Assembly (NCBI GenBank): GCA_039583875.1
Contig: CM077166.1
Span: forward strand, 95,202,094 to 95,266,093
DNA length: 64,000 nt
Source: Platanthera guangdongensis
Lineage: Eukaryota; Streptophyta; Magnoliopsida; Asparagales; Orchidaceae
Reading direction: 5' to 3'
Shown here: positions 24,568 through 36,719 of the stretch, piece after piece
Numbering within the stretch: the first letter of the stretch is position 1
How the letters are laid out: each line of letters begins with the position of its first letter
Notes under the pieces: generated by a model
Told to the model about the DNA's origin: nothing
Databases searched by the model: none
What the model saw: the letters and a program-made list of their open reading frames with translations, nothing else
Made by a program: the position numbers and the translations under genes

Positions 24568-26200
24568 TAATGCACTGGTGGTAAGATTACTGTTCGTGAC
24601 CGACTAATAAATGGGAGTAGTAGCTTCCCCAAGTATTGATCTCACGTGGAGTGCAAGTAGAGAGCATGGATTCAGCTTTTAGAGAAATGAATGAATGTGC
24701 TAAGTAAAAAATGAGGGGTTTGATTTTGGGTTTCCTACACTAAGCAGCAATAATCTAGTGCAGGTCGCCATCACCGTGTTGCCAGGGTGAATTACTCCAA
24801 AGAGTAATAACAGAGACAAACAAACTATTAAGGGTCGTAAACACCTCTTCATATCGTGCACTTCTATCACTCGCTAGACCGGTTCAAACACAACTTTCTC
24901 TAATAAATATGAAGCTCATCAACCCACATCATGATCAAGAAGTCACCACACAAAACCATTGCAAGACCATGAGCAAAACACGGTTATTAAACCTCAAGCA
25001 TACTAGCACAAGTTCAGGTTATAAAAAATCCAAGAAAAGAGGGGGTGAAACACAACTAAGCACTCGAAGGATCTCCAAGCTAGATTCACGGCAAGAAGTG
25101 ATGGTTGTCGAGCCTCGTCCTAGCTCGGTCTTTGGAAGATATCTGGGATCCCGAAGGGCTGTCACTTCCTTCTTCACACCCTTCTTTTTCGTGTTGTGGT
25201 CGCTGACTCGGATCAGAGTGAAATGCTTCACAGGTTCTGCAACTAAGAACTCAAACAGTAGCTTAGAAGTTGGCAATGGCGATGGTGGTCGGAGATAAAG
25301 CTTTAGCAAGCTCTTTGGAGTAGAATGGGTGGCCAGATCAACCCTCCAAGTAGGAGAGAGAAAATGACGGCTAAAGGGATGAGTTCCTGCTCAAAGGGGT
25401 GGAAATGGCGGGGGAAAACAGAGATATCCCGGTAAAGAAGAAATCTGCGGCTTAAATAGTTAAAGCCAGAAAAAAAAAATGGTCATGCACGGTCTGGCGC
25501 ACAATCATGCGTGAACCATGAGATATTAATATCCAAAAAACTCTTGAGGAAGAAGAAGCGTTGACCTGTGTGTTTCCTTCGCGCACGGGCGATCCCCCCG
25601 TGCATGAAGTAATTCATACAGGTAACGATAGAGAGCTGAAATTGCAGGCAACCAGGTGTAATCGTGCGTCTTACTAGCGCACGGGTGCTTCCGCCCGTAC
25701 ATGAATAAGACGCACGACCAACCACAGAATAGAGTAAAACAGAAGGCTAAAAGAAACCCATGTGTTTCCTTCGCGCACGGTTCCGAAGAAACCGTGCTTG
25801 AAGCAATCACACGGGCTGGTCAATCTTCCAAAATAATCTGTAGAAAATGCAGGACAGAAACAAATCGCGCGCCAAGAAAACGCACGACCGTGCGTTTTCC
25901 ATGATTCAGAATTTTGAAGTGGGAAAACTGACCACCAGCACACAATAAAAACTCACAAAGGAGGACCCTCCAGCAATCAACAAAATGCAATAAAAACTAC
26001 TGGAACGAGACCTGGGGAGCACCAAGTGCATACCGCCAGCAATCGAATGCGCAATTGCGCACCCACATGCTAGAAAAGTGCACTAAATGCGAAACGCAGT
26101 AGGAACGAAATATCAATGAAAACAACAGAAAAGTGAAGTGCAAAGTCATGAAAACCAGCCCAGATGAGTCCGCAAAACCCTATATAAATGGGAATCATCA
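24568..26200 (-). repeat. Element B, 3' LTR (left)
   Basis: 1633 bp, TAATGCACTGG...CATCA. About 15-18% different from the right LTR over the first 100 bp, so the insertion is old. Palindromes at about 25495-25900. Confidence 0.88.
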
Positions 26201-28254
26201 CACCCACACACTTACCTATTTGCACGTACCGAGCAAAGAAGATCCTTGCAGAGTAGAAAAAGAACTAACTAACACAGTAATTATGATCTGGAGTACAAAG
26301 CGAAGTCGCACCCTCGCGGGAGTAAAATTATAGTAGTGAAAATTTCTAAGCATACAAAATAATTTATACATTTCAGCCTGCGTAACAAAAATTCTATGAC
26401 TACTCAATAACTGAATCACAGTGAATCCTCCTTTCACGCGTAGGGAGAAAATAGATTAACCGCTAAGGATAGTATTGCCAAAGATCGGGATTCAGGACAA
26501 CCTCCAAAGGAGTCCACCAATGTCGGTGACCATATGCTTGCCCGTTCGCACTATCTCCACAGCACTAGTTTGCTTAAAGCGTGAGTCCATAGGACTTCAG
26601 GTAGTATTTGGCCTTGTGTTAAGGTGAGTTAATCAATGATAAAAACGAAGGCTATGCACAAAACACAACTGAGCTAGCACAAGAAGAGTATATCCGCTAC
26701 CCACAAAATATGCGGGCACACCACACCCCAAGTCTTAATCTTTAAAATACAGGTGTGCGTACCGCCTACTCCAAAAAATATATTAACTCAAATCAGATTT
26801 TCAGTTATACTTTTCCTTTCTCTTTTTCTTCCTTTTTCAAATTTTCTTTTTATAAATTTTATTCTTAATTCTTCTTTTTCTTTTACACAATTCTACCAAA
26901 TAAATTCATGGGAGCACAATATCAAATTTCACAAAGAACAACACCGCATCAAAACCCCATCATGAAATTAGAAAACATTAAAGCTAGACTTGGGTGTGTG
27001 AATAGGGTCGATTACTAGGCTTTGGTGAAATAAAAGTGGAGGTGAATCAAAGGAGGGGTAGGCACAACGGGGCTAGCGAGGATAAGATGTTAGGAACGAG
27101 TTCAAAGCTCAACTGTCCAAAATGATGCCCTACATCATGCTCATGCTTAACTAACCATGCACCAATGCTTCAAGAGTAGCATGGGGCAAGTTATTAGCCA
27201 ACGAGAAAGACTATTCATTCTCCAGACTCGAGCAATACGAATCCAACGGCTGTCTACACATATCTCGAAGCTACCGTCAGATTCACACAGGATTCAGCAA
27301 TTTTTGAGTAGAATAAAAAGAAATTATGCAATTAGAAAAGTATAAAACTAGAAACATGCATAAAAATTAATTCTACTCTAATTTATACATGAGATGGGAG
27401 CACTCGACTTGGAGCACAGCAAGGTCAACATTTTACCCCGTCTCACAATCCTATGTTAGCAAGGTAATTTTCCTAAATCTAACGAAAGAAATAAGTTTGA
27501 CTCGTCGTACTCAAAAAGTTAATTACGCGCTCATGTGGGTGCAATGATGCGCAATGCAATGAACTAAACAAATAAATTTAAAACAACTATTGTTATGCAA
27601 ATGAAGTGCATGTGCAAAGGTAACATCGGCAAGCTCTCCGCCAGACTTAAGCTAAGAAGCATAGCAAAATATGTTGAAGTTAAAATCAAAATGAGATAAG
27701 GGGAGAAGTTACCCAATGCTCAGAAGATGAGCATACCAGAAGATTGGCTTTAAACTTGATAAATAAGCCCACGGCCCAGGGGAAATCACCTGCAAGAAGC
27801 ACATCTCCAACCAAGCAAATAATAAGCATGCACTCTCAAAAAGCTAAACAAACAAATTAAACGCAGCTAAATTGGGTTGTCTCCCAGAATCCCTTTTCTT
27901 TACAGTCCTTAAGGTGGACTAAATACCTGTATTAAAAGTTTTATAAAATGTTCAGGTAGCAAAAGTTTAATACACAGAGAAAGAGAATTCAAATTCACAC
28001 ACAGCATTAAGCAAATAAAGTGCTAGCAGCAAAAAGACATGGAGACGGCCCCGGCGATCCCTCACTTTTCAGCTAAACGCCGATTCGTGAAAAATCCCCT
28101 CAGACACGCGAGATGAGGAAGAGGGGAGAGCTTTAGGGCCCAAGAAAGACATGTCTCCCGTGCCCCTACACTCCTCCATCCCGCGCCTGCGGGCAAAACT
28201 CCGCATTTTGCGCAGAAGAAACTCCTTTCAATTTAATTCCATAGAAGAGGAGCG
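26201..28254 (-). other. Non-coding 3' interior of element B
   Basis: About 2 kb after the polypurine tract (26201-26217). Duplicate of 8025-10051. Nothing recognisable; short frames here have no family resemblance. Confidence 0.6.
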
Positions 28255-28476
28255 CTAGGGCGGTAAGGTCACACCCGGCACTTCAGCAGCTAGATTAACA
28301 TCCAAAACTCGGGGCATCCTTTCTTCACCCGCTGAGGGTGAAAGATCAGCCCATGTTACCTGTTTCATAGTTTTACAGAATTTGGCTAAACAAATAACAG
28401 TTTTTAAATCAAAATTCTGCACGCCCACATCCGACGTGCACAACACATCCATCTCTGCAATAGCTTCATGCATCAC
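28255..28476 (-). pseudogene. C-terminal tail of the element B gag-protease frame
   Basis: Open frame of about 73 aa containing QNFDLKTVICLAKFCK and QVTWADLSPSAGEERM. In B3 (44181-45092) the same sequence is continuous with the protease, so it is the end of that polyprotein. Function unknown; no match to RT or integrase. In this copy it is separated from the protease part by the stop at 28645-28647 and by further damage. Confidence 0.6.
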
Positions 28477-28644
28477 ATCAAGGACCTATGTCACTTCTTT
28501 CCCATTAGTTTTCATTGACATTTCAAAAACTTCTCAAACCTGTTCTTGTCTCATCGATTTAAAATCTTCTTTAACACCACTAGAAACATCATTAGATGAC
28601 ACGATAGTTAAGTTCACTGGTTTTACGAGGGCAACAAAATTTAA

Positions 28645-28938
28645 TTAAGGAGGCGAAGGTGGTAAAGGTGCATTAACTTTGGGCATAACAGTGACGCCAC
28701 TAGCACCAAAATGCAACGTCGCCTCATTGGCTTTAAGGAAGGGGACCCCAAGGATGGGTTTTGACTTGTTACCCCTGGGTCCAAGCACCAGAAAGTCTTT
28801 GAAGACAGCCACCCCATTCAAAACCACTTCTACACCGTTCACCTCTCCATTGGTCTCAACCACAAATCCAGCAACTAGCAATAAGGATTTCCTTCCATCG
28901 GATTTGATATTCAAATTCATCTTTTCAACATCTTGCAA
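28645..28938 (-). pseudogene. Retropepsin-like protease remnant of element B
   Basis: Contains the flap-to-C-terminal part of a retroviral-type aspartic protease (PILGVPFLKANEATLHF is the conserved second half). The catalytic D-S-G triad seen in B3 at about 44915 is destroyed here by a 1-nt deletion near 28960-28965, which also shifts the upstream gag frame out. A TAA at 28645-28647 ends the frame where B3 reads CAA. Confidence 0.75.
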
Positions 28939-29960
28939 AGCAAGAATGTTGCAAGATGAACAAGATCACATAGCACTAGAGTTTCTATGGCATTAATCTC
29001 ATATTTAACAGTCGTTTCACGGGCATTACATTCCCCCACATCCTCAACACTCTTCCCCTGCTCACGAGGATTCTTCTCCGTATCACCAGGAAGAGTGTTG
29101 CGGGTGCGCTCAGAAAATATGTGGGCCAATTGTCCCAATTGCGTTTCCAAATTCCTCGTAGACGCAGTCTGAGTAGCCATATTCGACTGGGCCATTTCAA
29201 CAAACTTTTCCATCATCTCCTCTAACGCGCTCTTGCACGTCCCTTGCAAATTCTGATTATAACCTGGCTGAGACGGTCGCGGCTGGCTACCAGAAGCCTG
29301 AGCATCGAATTGATGCTGGCCCCTCTGCCATCTTTGACCAGACGCATTTTGGTTCCACAATAAATTAGGATGGTTTCTCGCGTTGGTGTTATAAGTATTA
29401 TTGTAAAGCACAACATGATTTTGATTATTTATAAAATTAACATTTTCTTCACAAGCCATACCTGCCTGGTGAACAAACAGATCACTCGTGGGGCACTCAT
29501 AAGCATGGTGGCTAGAGTTACCACAACCCTGGCATGATATGCTCATCACAGGGGCAGGCAGTGGGGTCGATCGAGTCAACATGATCTTTCCATCCAAGGC
29601 AAGATGGCTCGATTTGGCGTGCAGCCCCCCTGCATTTACATCAAACAAATTTCTCGCCCCTCTAAGAGCATTCCTGCCCGCTGTCCAGTATATGCTGTGG
29701 GAGGTCTTGTCTTTAAGGAGTCTGAACGTTTCCTCAGGAGATACGTTCATGATCGTGCCACCCGCCGCCACATCGATCATTGACCTAAAATTTGGCTCAA
29801 TGGCGAAATAAAATATCTCCACCGAATTCCAAGGCTCACAGCCGTGTTGAGGACAACGGCAATGCAGGTCAGCAAATCTCTTCCATGCCTCAGAAAGAGT
29901 TTCTTGATCCAGCAGTCTGAACGTGGCTATTTCCCTGCGAGCATTAACAATTTTTATCAA
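28917..29960 (-). pseudogene. gag: gag of element B: capsid C-terminal half and zinc knuckle
   Basis: 347-aa open frame. The order is the distal part of the Ty3 capsid domain ([16 protein letters not shown], then VEIFYFAIEPNFRSMID), a linker, the CCHC knuckle CQGCGNSSHHAYEC (CX2CX4HX4C), a Q/N/P-rich stretch with HQFDAQASGSQPRPSQP, and a coiled-coil-like region before the protease. It binds and packages element RNA by analogy with other gag proteins. It is split from the N-terminal half by one extra T in a T run at 29951-29955 (five here, four in B1). The last ~20 residues are out of frame because of the deletion in the protease. Confidence 0.82.
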
Positions 29961-30579
29961 CAGGATGAAACTTAGCCAAAAACATTGAAGATAATGTTTT
30001 CCATGTGGCAGCGGTGCCAGGCGCGATCGTATGTAGCCACGTCTTGGCCCTATCCCTTAGTGAAAAAGGGAACAACTTTAGTTTCACAACTTCATCTGCA
30101 ATGCACGAATAGCGAAAAGTATCGCATATCTCAGAAAACTCAGCCAAATGTAGCTGAGGATCCTCGCTCGGAAGACCCGAGTACTGTGTATTGTTCCTAA
30201 TCATATTCAAAATCGCAGGCTTGATCTCAAAATGATTATTGGCTATGGTTCGCCCGAACCCTGGATAAACACTCCCCACTGTAGGGGTATTGAAATCCCG
30301 CATTGTCCTAATATGAGGCTGGGCCATATCTTGGTTCTCAACAATCCGTTCCCCTTGGCCATTTCCCAAATGGCCAAAGTCATCCGTCCTTCCCTCAGCT
30401 GCAGCAGCGCGCAAGAAAGCTCTCCTCGCTCGTGTAGTCTCAGGATCAACACCCAAATCTTCGCCCCTTCCACCAGAGTTCAGATCTATTATACAACACT
30501 CACAAAAAGAAAACACTAAAAACACCAAAATACTCTCAATTTTTTCCCAAAAGAAACAAAATCCACGCAACAGTTGAAC
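29944..30579 (-). pseudogene. gag: gag of element B: N-terminal half
   Basis: Continuous frame reading inward from the primer site (the open frame extends back through it into the LTR, to 30681). It includes GVDPETTRARRAFLRAAAAEG, the IANNHFEIKPAILNMIRNN segment and the capsid signature [18 protein letters not shown] followed by FLAKFHPVDK, all typical of plant Ty3 gag. No convincing initiation codon precedes the DPET motif. The frame ends at the 1-bp insertion at 29951-29955. Confidence 0.8.
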
Positions 30580-30597
30580 TCCCCGGCAACCGAGCCA
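30580..30597 (-). other. Primer-binding site, element B
   Basis: Minus strand TGGCTCGGTTGCCGGGGA, two mismatches from the complement of the plant tRNA-Asp 3' end. Spacer AAAACT/AGTTTT of 6 nt to the LTR. Confidence 0.8.
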
Positions 30598-30603
30598 AAA
30601 ACT

Positions 30604-32228
30604 TGATGCGCTGGCGGTAAGATTGTCATTCACGGCCAAGTAATAAAAGGGAGGAGTAGCTTCCCCATGCATAGATCTCACACAGAGTGCAAGTATGGAG
30701 CATGGATTCAGCTTTCAGATAAATGAATGAAAGTGCTAAGTAAAAACGAGGGGTATGATTTTGGGTATCCTACACTAAGCATCAATAATCTAGTGTGGGT
30801 AGCCATCACCGCATCTCCAGGGTGAATTACTCCAAAGAGTAATAGCGAGGACGAACAAACTATCGAGGGTCGTAAACACCTCTTCGCATCGCGCGCTTCT
30901 AGCAGTCGCTAGAACGGCTCAAACACAACTTTCTCTAACAAATATGAAGCTCATCAACCCACATCATGATCAAGAAATCAACACACAAAACCATAGCAAG
31001 ACCTTGAGCAGAACACTGTTATTAAACGTCAAGTATACTATCACAAGTTCAGGTTAAAGAAAATCAAAGAAAAGAGGGGGTGAAACACAACCAAGCACTC
31101 GAAGGCTCTCCAAGATTCACGGCCTGAAGTGAGTGTTGTCGAGCCTCATCCAAGCTCAGTCTTTGGAAGGTATCCGGGATCCCGAAGGGCTATCACTTCC
31201 TTCTTCATACTCATCTTCTTCGTGGTGTGGTCGCTGACTTGGATCAGAGCGAAATGCTTCACAAGTTCTGCAACTAAGAACTCAAACAGTCACATGGAGG
31301 TCGACAATAGTGATGACGGTCAGAGACAAAGCTTTAGCATGCTCTTTGGAGGAGAATGGGTCGCCGGATTAACCCTCCAAGGAGCAGAGAGAAAATGACG
31401 GCTGGAGGGACGAGTTCGCGCTCAAATGGGCAGAAATGGCGTGGTAAAATGGAGATATCCCGGTCCAGAAGATATCTGCGGCTTAAATAGTAAAAGTCAG
31501 AAAAAATGGTCACGCAAGGTCTGGCGCACGACCATGCGTGAACCGTGTGATATTAATATCCAGAAAACACCTGAAGAAGAAGAAGCGTTGACCCGTGCGT
31601 TTCCTTCACGCACGGGCGATCCGCCCGTGCGTGAAGTAATTCGCACGGGTAAAGACAAAGAGCTGAAATTGCAGGAAACCGGGTGTAATCGTGCATCTTA
31701 CGCGCCCACGTGTGCTTCCGCTCGTGTGTGAAGAAGACGCACGACCAACAAAAGAACAGAGTAAAACCAGAAGGCTATAGGAAAACCGTGTGTTTCCTTC
31801 GCACATGATTCTGAAGAAACCGAGCGTGAAGCAATTGCACGGGCTGGTCAATCTTCCAAAATAATCTATAGAAAATGCACGATGGAAACAAACTGTGCGC
31901 CAAGAAAACACACGACCGTGCGTTTTCTACGATTCAGAATTCTGAAGTGGGGAAAACTGACAACCTGCACACTATAAAAACTCATAAAGGAGGACCCTCC
32001 AGCAATCAACAAAATGCAATAAAAACTACTGGAACGAGCCCTAGGGAGCACTAAGTGCATAACCCCAGCAATCGAATGCGCAATTGCGCACCCACTGGCT
32101 AGAAAAGTGCACTAAATGTGAAACGCAGTAGGAACAAAATATCAATGAAAACAACCGAAAAGTGAAGTGCAAAGTCATGAAAATCAGCCCAGATGATCCG
32201 CAAAACCCTATATAAACGGGACTCATCA
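30604..32228 (-). repeat. Element B, 5' LTR (right)
   Basis: 1625 bp, TGATGCGCTGG...ACTCATCA, ends in a short inverted repeat. Contains the best palindrome of the window: 31604-31636, two perfect 15-bp arms (CTTCACGCACGGGCG and its complement) around a 3-nt loop. Confidence 0.88.
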
Positions 32229-32233
32229 CACGC
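32229..32233. repeat. Right target-site duplication of element B, CACGC
   Basis: Partner of 24563-24567. Confidence 0.85.
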
Positions 32234-32706
32234 CCGTATCACAGGTCGTATTCCTTAAGCGGCAAAGGAACCGACTTAACCCGACCAGGAAATGGGCTCT
32301 CGACAAGCCCGTGTTAACCTTGACATGCCCGTGTCACTCAGTACACTCTTGTGTTGCAGGGTGTGTTCCTCAATCGACACAAGACCAAAAACAACACAAA
32401 GAGGACACGGGTTCCCGACACGCCCGTATCGATGTTGATATGCCCGTGTCAACCAGAACATGGCCGTGTTCGCTATCTCCAGTGCATTTCATCGACAACT
32501 AATGAAGTTCGTCGACCAGAGGAGGAGATGTCCTAGGACACGGCCGTGTCCCAGTCTGTGTGCCTCAGTCGAGGCATACTCGAGGCCCACTCGAGACCCA
32601 CCAGAGATACACTCGAGTGCACAGAGCAGGAAATGGCTTGCGACAGGCCTGTGTCCCATGCCGTGTCACCTATCTTGAACCCAAATTTGATATTTGGGGT
32701 GTTACA
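32234..32706 (-). mobile_element. E segment, right part
   Basis: Continues E after B and ends TTTGGGGTGTTACA, the inverse of TGTAACACCCC. Rich in GCCCGTGTC/GACACGG words, including the perfect 16-bp palindrome GGACACGGCCGTGTCC near 32536. Confidence 0.5.
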
Positions 32707-33305
32707 TGCATCAGGTTCATAAATTTTCATTCCTAATTATTTATATGTTGCGCTTGGAAATTCATAAATAGGAGAAAAATTGGGAGTAGTTGGAGGAGAA
32801 ACATGTTCTCCATCTACTACCCCCAACGTGTCCATACACTCAATAAATTTTTGAAATAAAAGTTTTTCTTCTGCTGCGGTATAAGAGACAAAGGTGAACA
32901 TGAATTTTCATGGTCCTCATTAACGACATTATCCGAAAAAGGAGAAAAATTATAAGAAAAAGCATTAATAACATTGTTCAAAATTTGGGGAGGAGAATGA
33001 AAGTGAAGTCGTGAAATTTCCCTAGAATTGGACCGCGAAGAATGCGGTCTAAAAGAAGAACAAAAATTCAGATCTAAAGAAATATCCTCATTACTCGGGA
33101 ATTTTTCCGGGTGATCATGGTGGAAATCAACATCCGAGGTAGAAGGAGAATTACTAAAATCAGAAAAATTGTTCTCATTGAAGCTTGAAATAGTATTTTC
33201 ATGAAAATTATTTCCAACAAAACCTGAAAAATTATTTTCATTAAAATTGAAAAAATTATTTTAAGAGTTATTTTAATGAAAATTTGATAAAGGATTTGCA
33301 TTAAA
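32707..33305. other. Interior of element A near its 5' end, no gene seen
   Basis: AT-rich sequence with simple ATTTTCATG-type repeats at 33180-33300. The frame on the minus strand here is low-complexity (isoleucine-rich) and is not supported as a gene. Confidence 0.5.
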
Positions 33306-33640
33306 CTAGGAATAATTACTTTCATAATTATTATCAACATTATAAGAATAATTTTGATGATAAAAATTATAATAACATTCCTCACTCCGATGAGGGGCAC
33401 CACAATAATTACATAAAATTTTGCACCGTTTTGCGGCTTGCAAAACATTAACACTTTGTGTAAGCTCGGAAATCATTGCGTCCAATTGAGATAATTTGTT
33501 TTTCGTAAAAAGAAGATAAAACAACAAGTACTTAATAGAATGGAATTCAAAATAGAAGATGAAAAAGTGAATAAGGGTAGAGAAATAGAATGATAAAATT
33601 AATACAATTCGCGCTTTCAAAATATCAAAAAAAAAATAGT
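33306..33640 (-). pseudogene. gag: gag remnant of element A (zinc knuckle only)
   Basis: Short frame right after the primer site with LSQLDAMISELTQSVNVLQ and then CNYCGAPHRSEEC, a CX2CX3HX4C knuckle of the kind seen in plant Ty3 gag. The capsid that should precede it is absent, so most of gag has been deleted; the downstream part is asparagine/tyrosine-rich and ends quickly. Other parts of A show no further coding. The call rests on one motif and on its place next to the primer site. Confidence 0.5.
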
Positions 33641-33658
33641 TCTCTGGCAACGACGCCA
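33641..33658 (-). other. Primer-binding site, element A
   Basis: Minus strand TGGCGTCGTTGCCAGAGA, close to the tRNA-Asp complement. Six nt from the LTR. Confidence 0.78.
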
Positions 33659-33664
33659 AAAACT

Positions 33665-35284
33665 TGATGGTTAAAATTTAGGATAAAATATATCTCTAAA
33701 TTCTACAAACTATAGGCAGGTGCACATATCATTCATAGTATAGGATATTTAAGAATATCTTGTGTCGTATTCTTCCCGGTCTGTTGAGTACTTCTACTTA
33801 CACGAATTTATATTATTTTATCGAATATTAAAAATATTGAATAAAAAGAGAAATTTCTAAAAGGAAAATGCTAGCGCTTTATCTAGAATCCCGTTGGATT
33901 TACATAAATTTTCATGGTATAATAAAAGATACAAGTTCCTAATTACTTACTTCGATCGTGGAAATTCCTACAGTACAAAAGTGTCTCTCTCGAGCTCATG
34001 CTTTTGACTAACCTTAGGTTGATCGATTAAGGCCCCTCGGCCATTCGAAATCCCTAAGCTTGATTTAGGTGATGAACCTCACTATTGGATTTTACTCCAA
34101 TCCAGAAGATTTATGTCGTCCTCTCTTGAAGTGTGCATGCAACTCCTTTTATCTTTGAGTGATCTACTCTTATCCGCAACCACTCGGTCATTTAAGATAC
34201 GGGTTTTGGATCGAAGAACATATCCGCAAAATATGAATTCGACACAAAATAATTCAAACATAAATCGATAGAGAGCAAAATAGAGAACTTGACCATTTAA
34301 TTAAAAATATAGAAAGCTTTATATCATCCAACGTTCATCATGATCAGGTGATAAAAAAAAGTTAACTACTCCTCAAAATGAAAGAACTACAAAATAAAGA
34401 AAAGAGAAACCTGGTTTGAAAGGTAAGAAGACTTGAATTGAAAATAACTAAAATAAAAGCCAAGCTAGAAAATGAAAGTTACATAGAACTAGTAGAATAA
34501 ACCAAAACTAAACTACAAAAAGCTACTCCAAATCTTCCTCCCTATACTCTGAATTATTCTGGAATTTATAGGCAAAGTTGCTGGTTGTCACTCCCCTAAG
34601 TCACACCCGTGTCCTAGGTCGTGTAGGGCTCGACAACGTTGGCGAGAAATTGCGAAAATCTATTAAATTGCGGTCACGCACCTAGGTCACGCCCGTTACC
34701 TAGATCTGTCTAGCCTATTACAGCAAGCGGCGGGAAGGAGAAACGGCAGGAGTCAATCTATCGGTTACTTGATGGGTCACGCCATAGGTCACGTACGTGA
34801 CCTATGGCGTCTAGGCTTGAACGGTCTACATTGGAAACTGTTGATTGTTGGCTGAGTAATGTCGGCGAGTCACGCCCGTGTCCAGGGTGTGTAACCCATA
34901 ACTAGTGTGCGTTGTGAATTTGGAGCTAATGCTGGTGCACGTCCCATGTAGGATGGTCACACCCATATCACGATCGTGGCATTGGGGCGTGTAAATTTAA
35001 TTGACGTGGAATGGCGAAGGATCAGCATCTAGAGGTCATGGCCTGTGACTATGGTCACACCCCCTGTAACTCCCATGACAGGGGCGTGCACAACAGAAAA
35101 ATTTGGCTTTTCTCCAGATTTTCTCTTGATCAATCTTGTCTGCTCCAAATTACTATTTGCAGTCCAGATTAACCTGAAATAGAAAAAGAAAGAAATTAAA
35201 GTAAATATTAATATAATACTAAATAGAAATAAATTATTTATTAACTAAAGGTTATATTAAATCACTATGAATATCGACTTATCA
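33665..35284 (-). repeat. Element A, 5' LTR (right)
   Basis: 1620 bp, TGATGG...CTTATCA. Diverged from the left LTR. Palindromes on GGTCACGCCCGT/ACGTACGTGACC at 34590-35085 are more decayed than in the left LTR copies. Confidence 0.85.
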
Positions 35285-35289
35285 GCCAT
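35285..35289. repeat. Right target-site duplication of element A, GCCAT
   Basis: GCCAT followed by AACATCCT of the 5S spacer, which continues the spacer interrupted at 19280. Confidence 0.85.
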
Positions 35290-35817
35290 AACATCCTACG
35301 TAGGCGATGAGCAGGAAATCAAAAGAGAGGCACGTCTCAGTTTCCAAATGAAAGCCCCTTCAAACGAACATATCTTTTGATCGGACCATACGATTTTCGC
35401 GGACAATATAATTTTGGAAACCTCCCGAAGTTGTCCATCCAGTAGCGAACCAGGTGGAACCATTCAAGCTGATTCTGTAACCTTAGATCGATCATATTCA
35501 ACTCTATTTAATTGTTATCCCAGTATTTTCCTTTCGTCAATTTCGTCCTAATGGATATGCCAGCGAAGGATTGGAGAAAAACTTCTAGGAATACTGTAAT
35601 GTCCCCGACATAACTTCGTGCTCATGTGGCAAAATCACTGCCACTTCCCCATTTTGAAGATCATGTGTGGAGGCGGCGGCGTAGCGACCCGGCCATTGAC
35701 GAACGTAAAAATTTAAGATCCTAAAATTGCTTAATCCAAATGGAAATGGAGCTCGGAAACTGAAAGATCACCCGTCGAAGAGCTTGGATTAAATAAAATG
35801 TGTCAGACTATTCCAAA

Positions 35818-35937
35818 CTGTACGACTAGAACAGTAATTTAGCACTGGATCCCATCAGAACACCGCAGTTAAGCGGGCTTGGGTGAGAGTAGTACTAGGA
35901 TGAGTGACCTCCTGGGAAGTCTTCATGTTGCACCCAT
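35818..35937 (+). rRNA. 5S rRNA-like gene, full length, degenerate
   Basis: 120 nt with damaged 5' box (AACAGTAATTTAGCACTGG), but AGAGTAGTACTAGGATGAGTG and CCTCCTGGGAAGTC in the 3' half. Confidence 0.78.
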
Positions 35938-36599
35938 TGTTTGGCGCACGACTGCATGAACTCCTATTTTTACCTATGGAGAACGCAATCTCTCTACGAA
36001 CGTGAGCCCGAGGGTACCGCCCACACGGGCTTTGCGGATTTTTTTGAATCAACAGAACGGGCAAGCAGCCTTAACATTCTTCGCCTGCGATGAGCATGAA
36101 ACCAAAAGAAATGCGTGTCTTAGTTTGCAAATGCAAGTCCCATCAAACAGCCATAACTTTTTATCAGAGCATCTGATATTCACGCACAATACAATTTCAG
36201 AAAGCTCCCAGAGTTATCCATCCACTAGCGAATTGGGTCAACCCGTTCGAGCTCGTTCTGCGACCTCAGATCGCTCATATTGAACACCATTTAAATGTTA
36301 ACCCAGTGTTTTCATTTCATCAGTTTTGTCGTAATTGATATGCGAGCGAAGGCTTCGGGAAACACTTGCAAGAATATTATAATGACCGCGACATAACTTA
36401 ACGCTCGCGCGGCGAAATCGCCGCCACTACCCCATATCAGAGATCACGTATAGAGGCGGAGGCGTGGCGACACGGCCGTTGCCATGCATAAAAAATTGAG
36501 TAGCCAAATTTCTTAATCCGAATGGAAATGTAGCCCCCAATACGAAAGATCGTGAGTCGAGGAACTTGGCTTAAAAAAATGTGTCGGAACTATTCCAAC

Positions 36600-36719
36600 C
36601 TTTGCGACCACACCAGCACTTGAGCACCAGATCCCATCAGAACCCCGCATTTAAGAGTTCTTGGGTGAGAGTAGTACTGGGATGGGTGACATCCTGGGAA
36701 GTCCTCGTGTTGGACCAAT
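36600..36719 (+). rRNA. 5S rRNA-like gene, full length, degenerate
   Basis: 120 nt. ACCAGCACTTGAGCACCAG and GGATCC-like ATCCCATCAGAACC are present. Internal promoter altered (ATTTAAGAGTTCTTGGG). Ends TTGGACCAAT. Confidence 0.8.

Larger units (their letters stand above)
24568..32228 (-). mobile_element. Element B, complete copy: 7661-bp gag-protease LTR retrotransposon without pol
   Basis: Two LTRs (24568-26200, 30604-32228), a tRNA-Asp-like primer site (30580-30597), a decayed gag-protease frame (28255-30579), about 2 kb of non-coding 3' interior and a polypurine tract, all in minus orientation and flanked by CACGC. No RT, RNase H or integrase motif is found between the LTRs. The architecture matches the described class of terminal-repeat retrotransposons carrying only gag (TR-GAG), with a protease in addition. 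Mobilisation would need pol from another element (inference). Confidence 0.88.
19281..35284 (-). mobile_element. Element A, intact copy: Ty3-like LTR retrotransposon with nested E and B
   Basis: Bounded by the 5-bp duplication GCCAT (19276-19280 and 35285-35289) in a 5S spacer. Order in + coordinates: 3' LTR 19281-20926, polypurine tract, AT-rich interior, E (22994-24567 and 32234-32706) with B (24568-32228) inside it, a short gag remnant (33306-33640), primer site 33641-33658 and 5' LTR 33665-35284. Without its guests A is about 6.3 kb. Apart from a zinc-knuckle fragment no gag, protease or pol was seen, so A is non-autonomous or heavily decayed. The LTRs differ clearly, so this is an old insertion. 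Confidence 0.85.

Noticed and set aside
33074..33454. 126-aa isoleucine/methionine-rich frame on the minus strand
   Set aside because: Shadow of ATTTTCATGAAAATT-type repeats beside the gag remnant of A.
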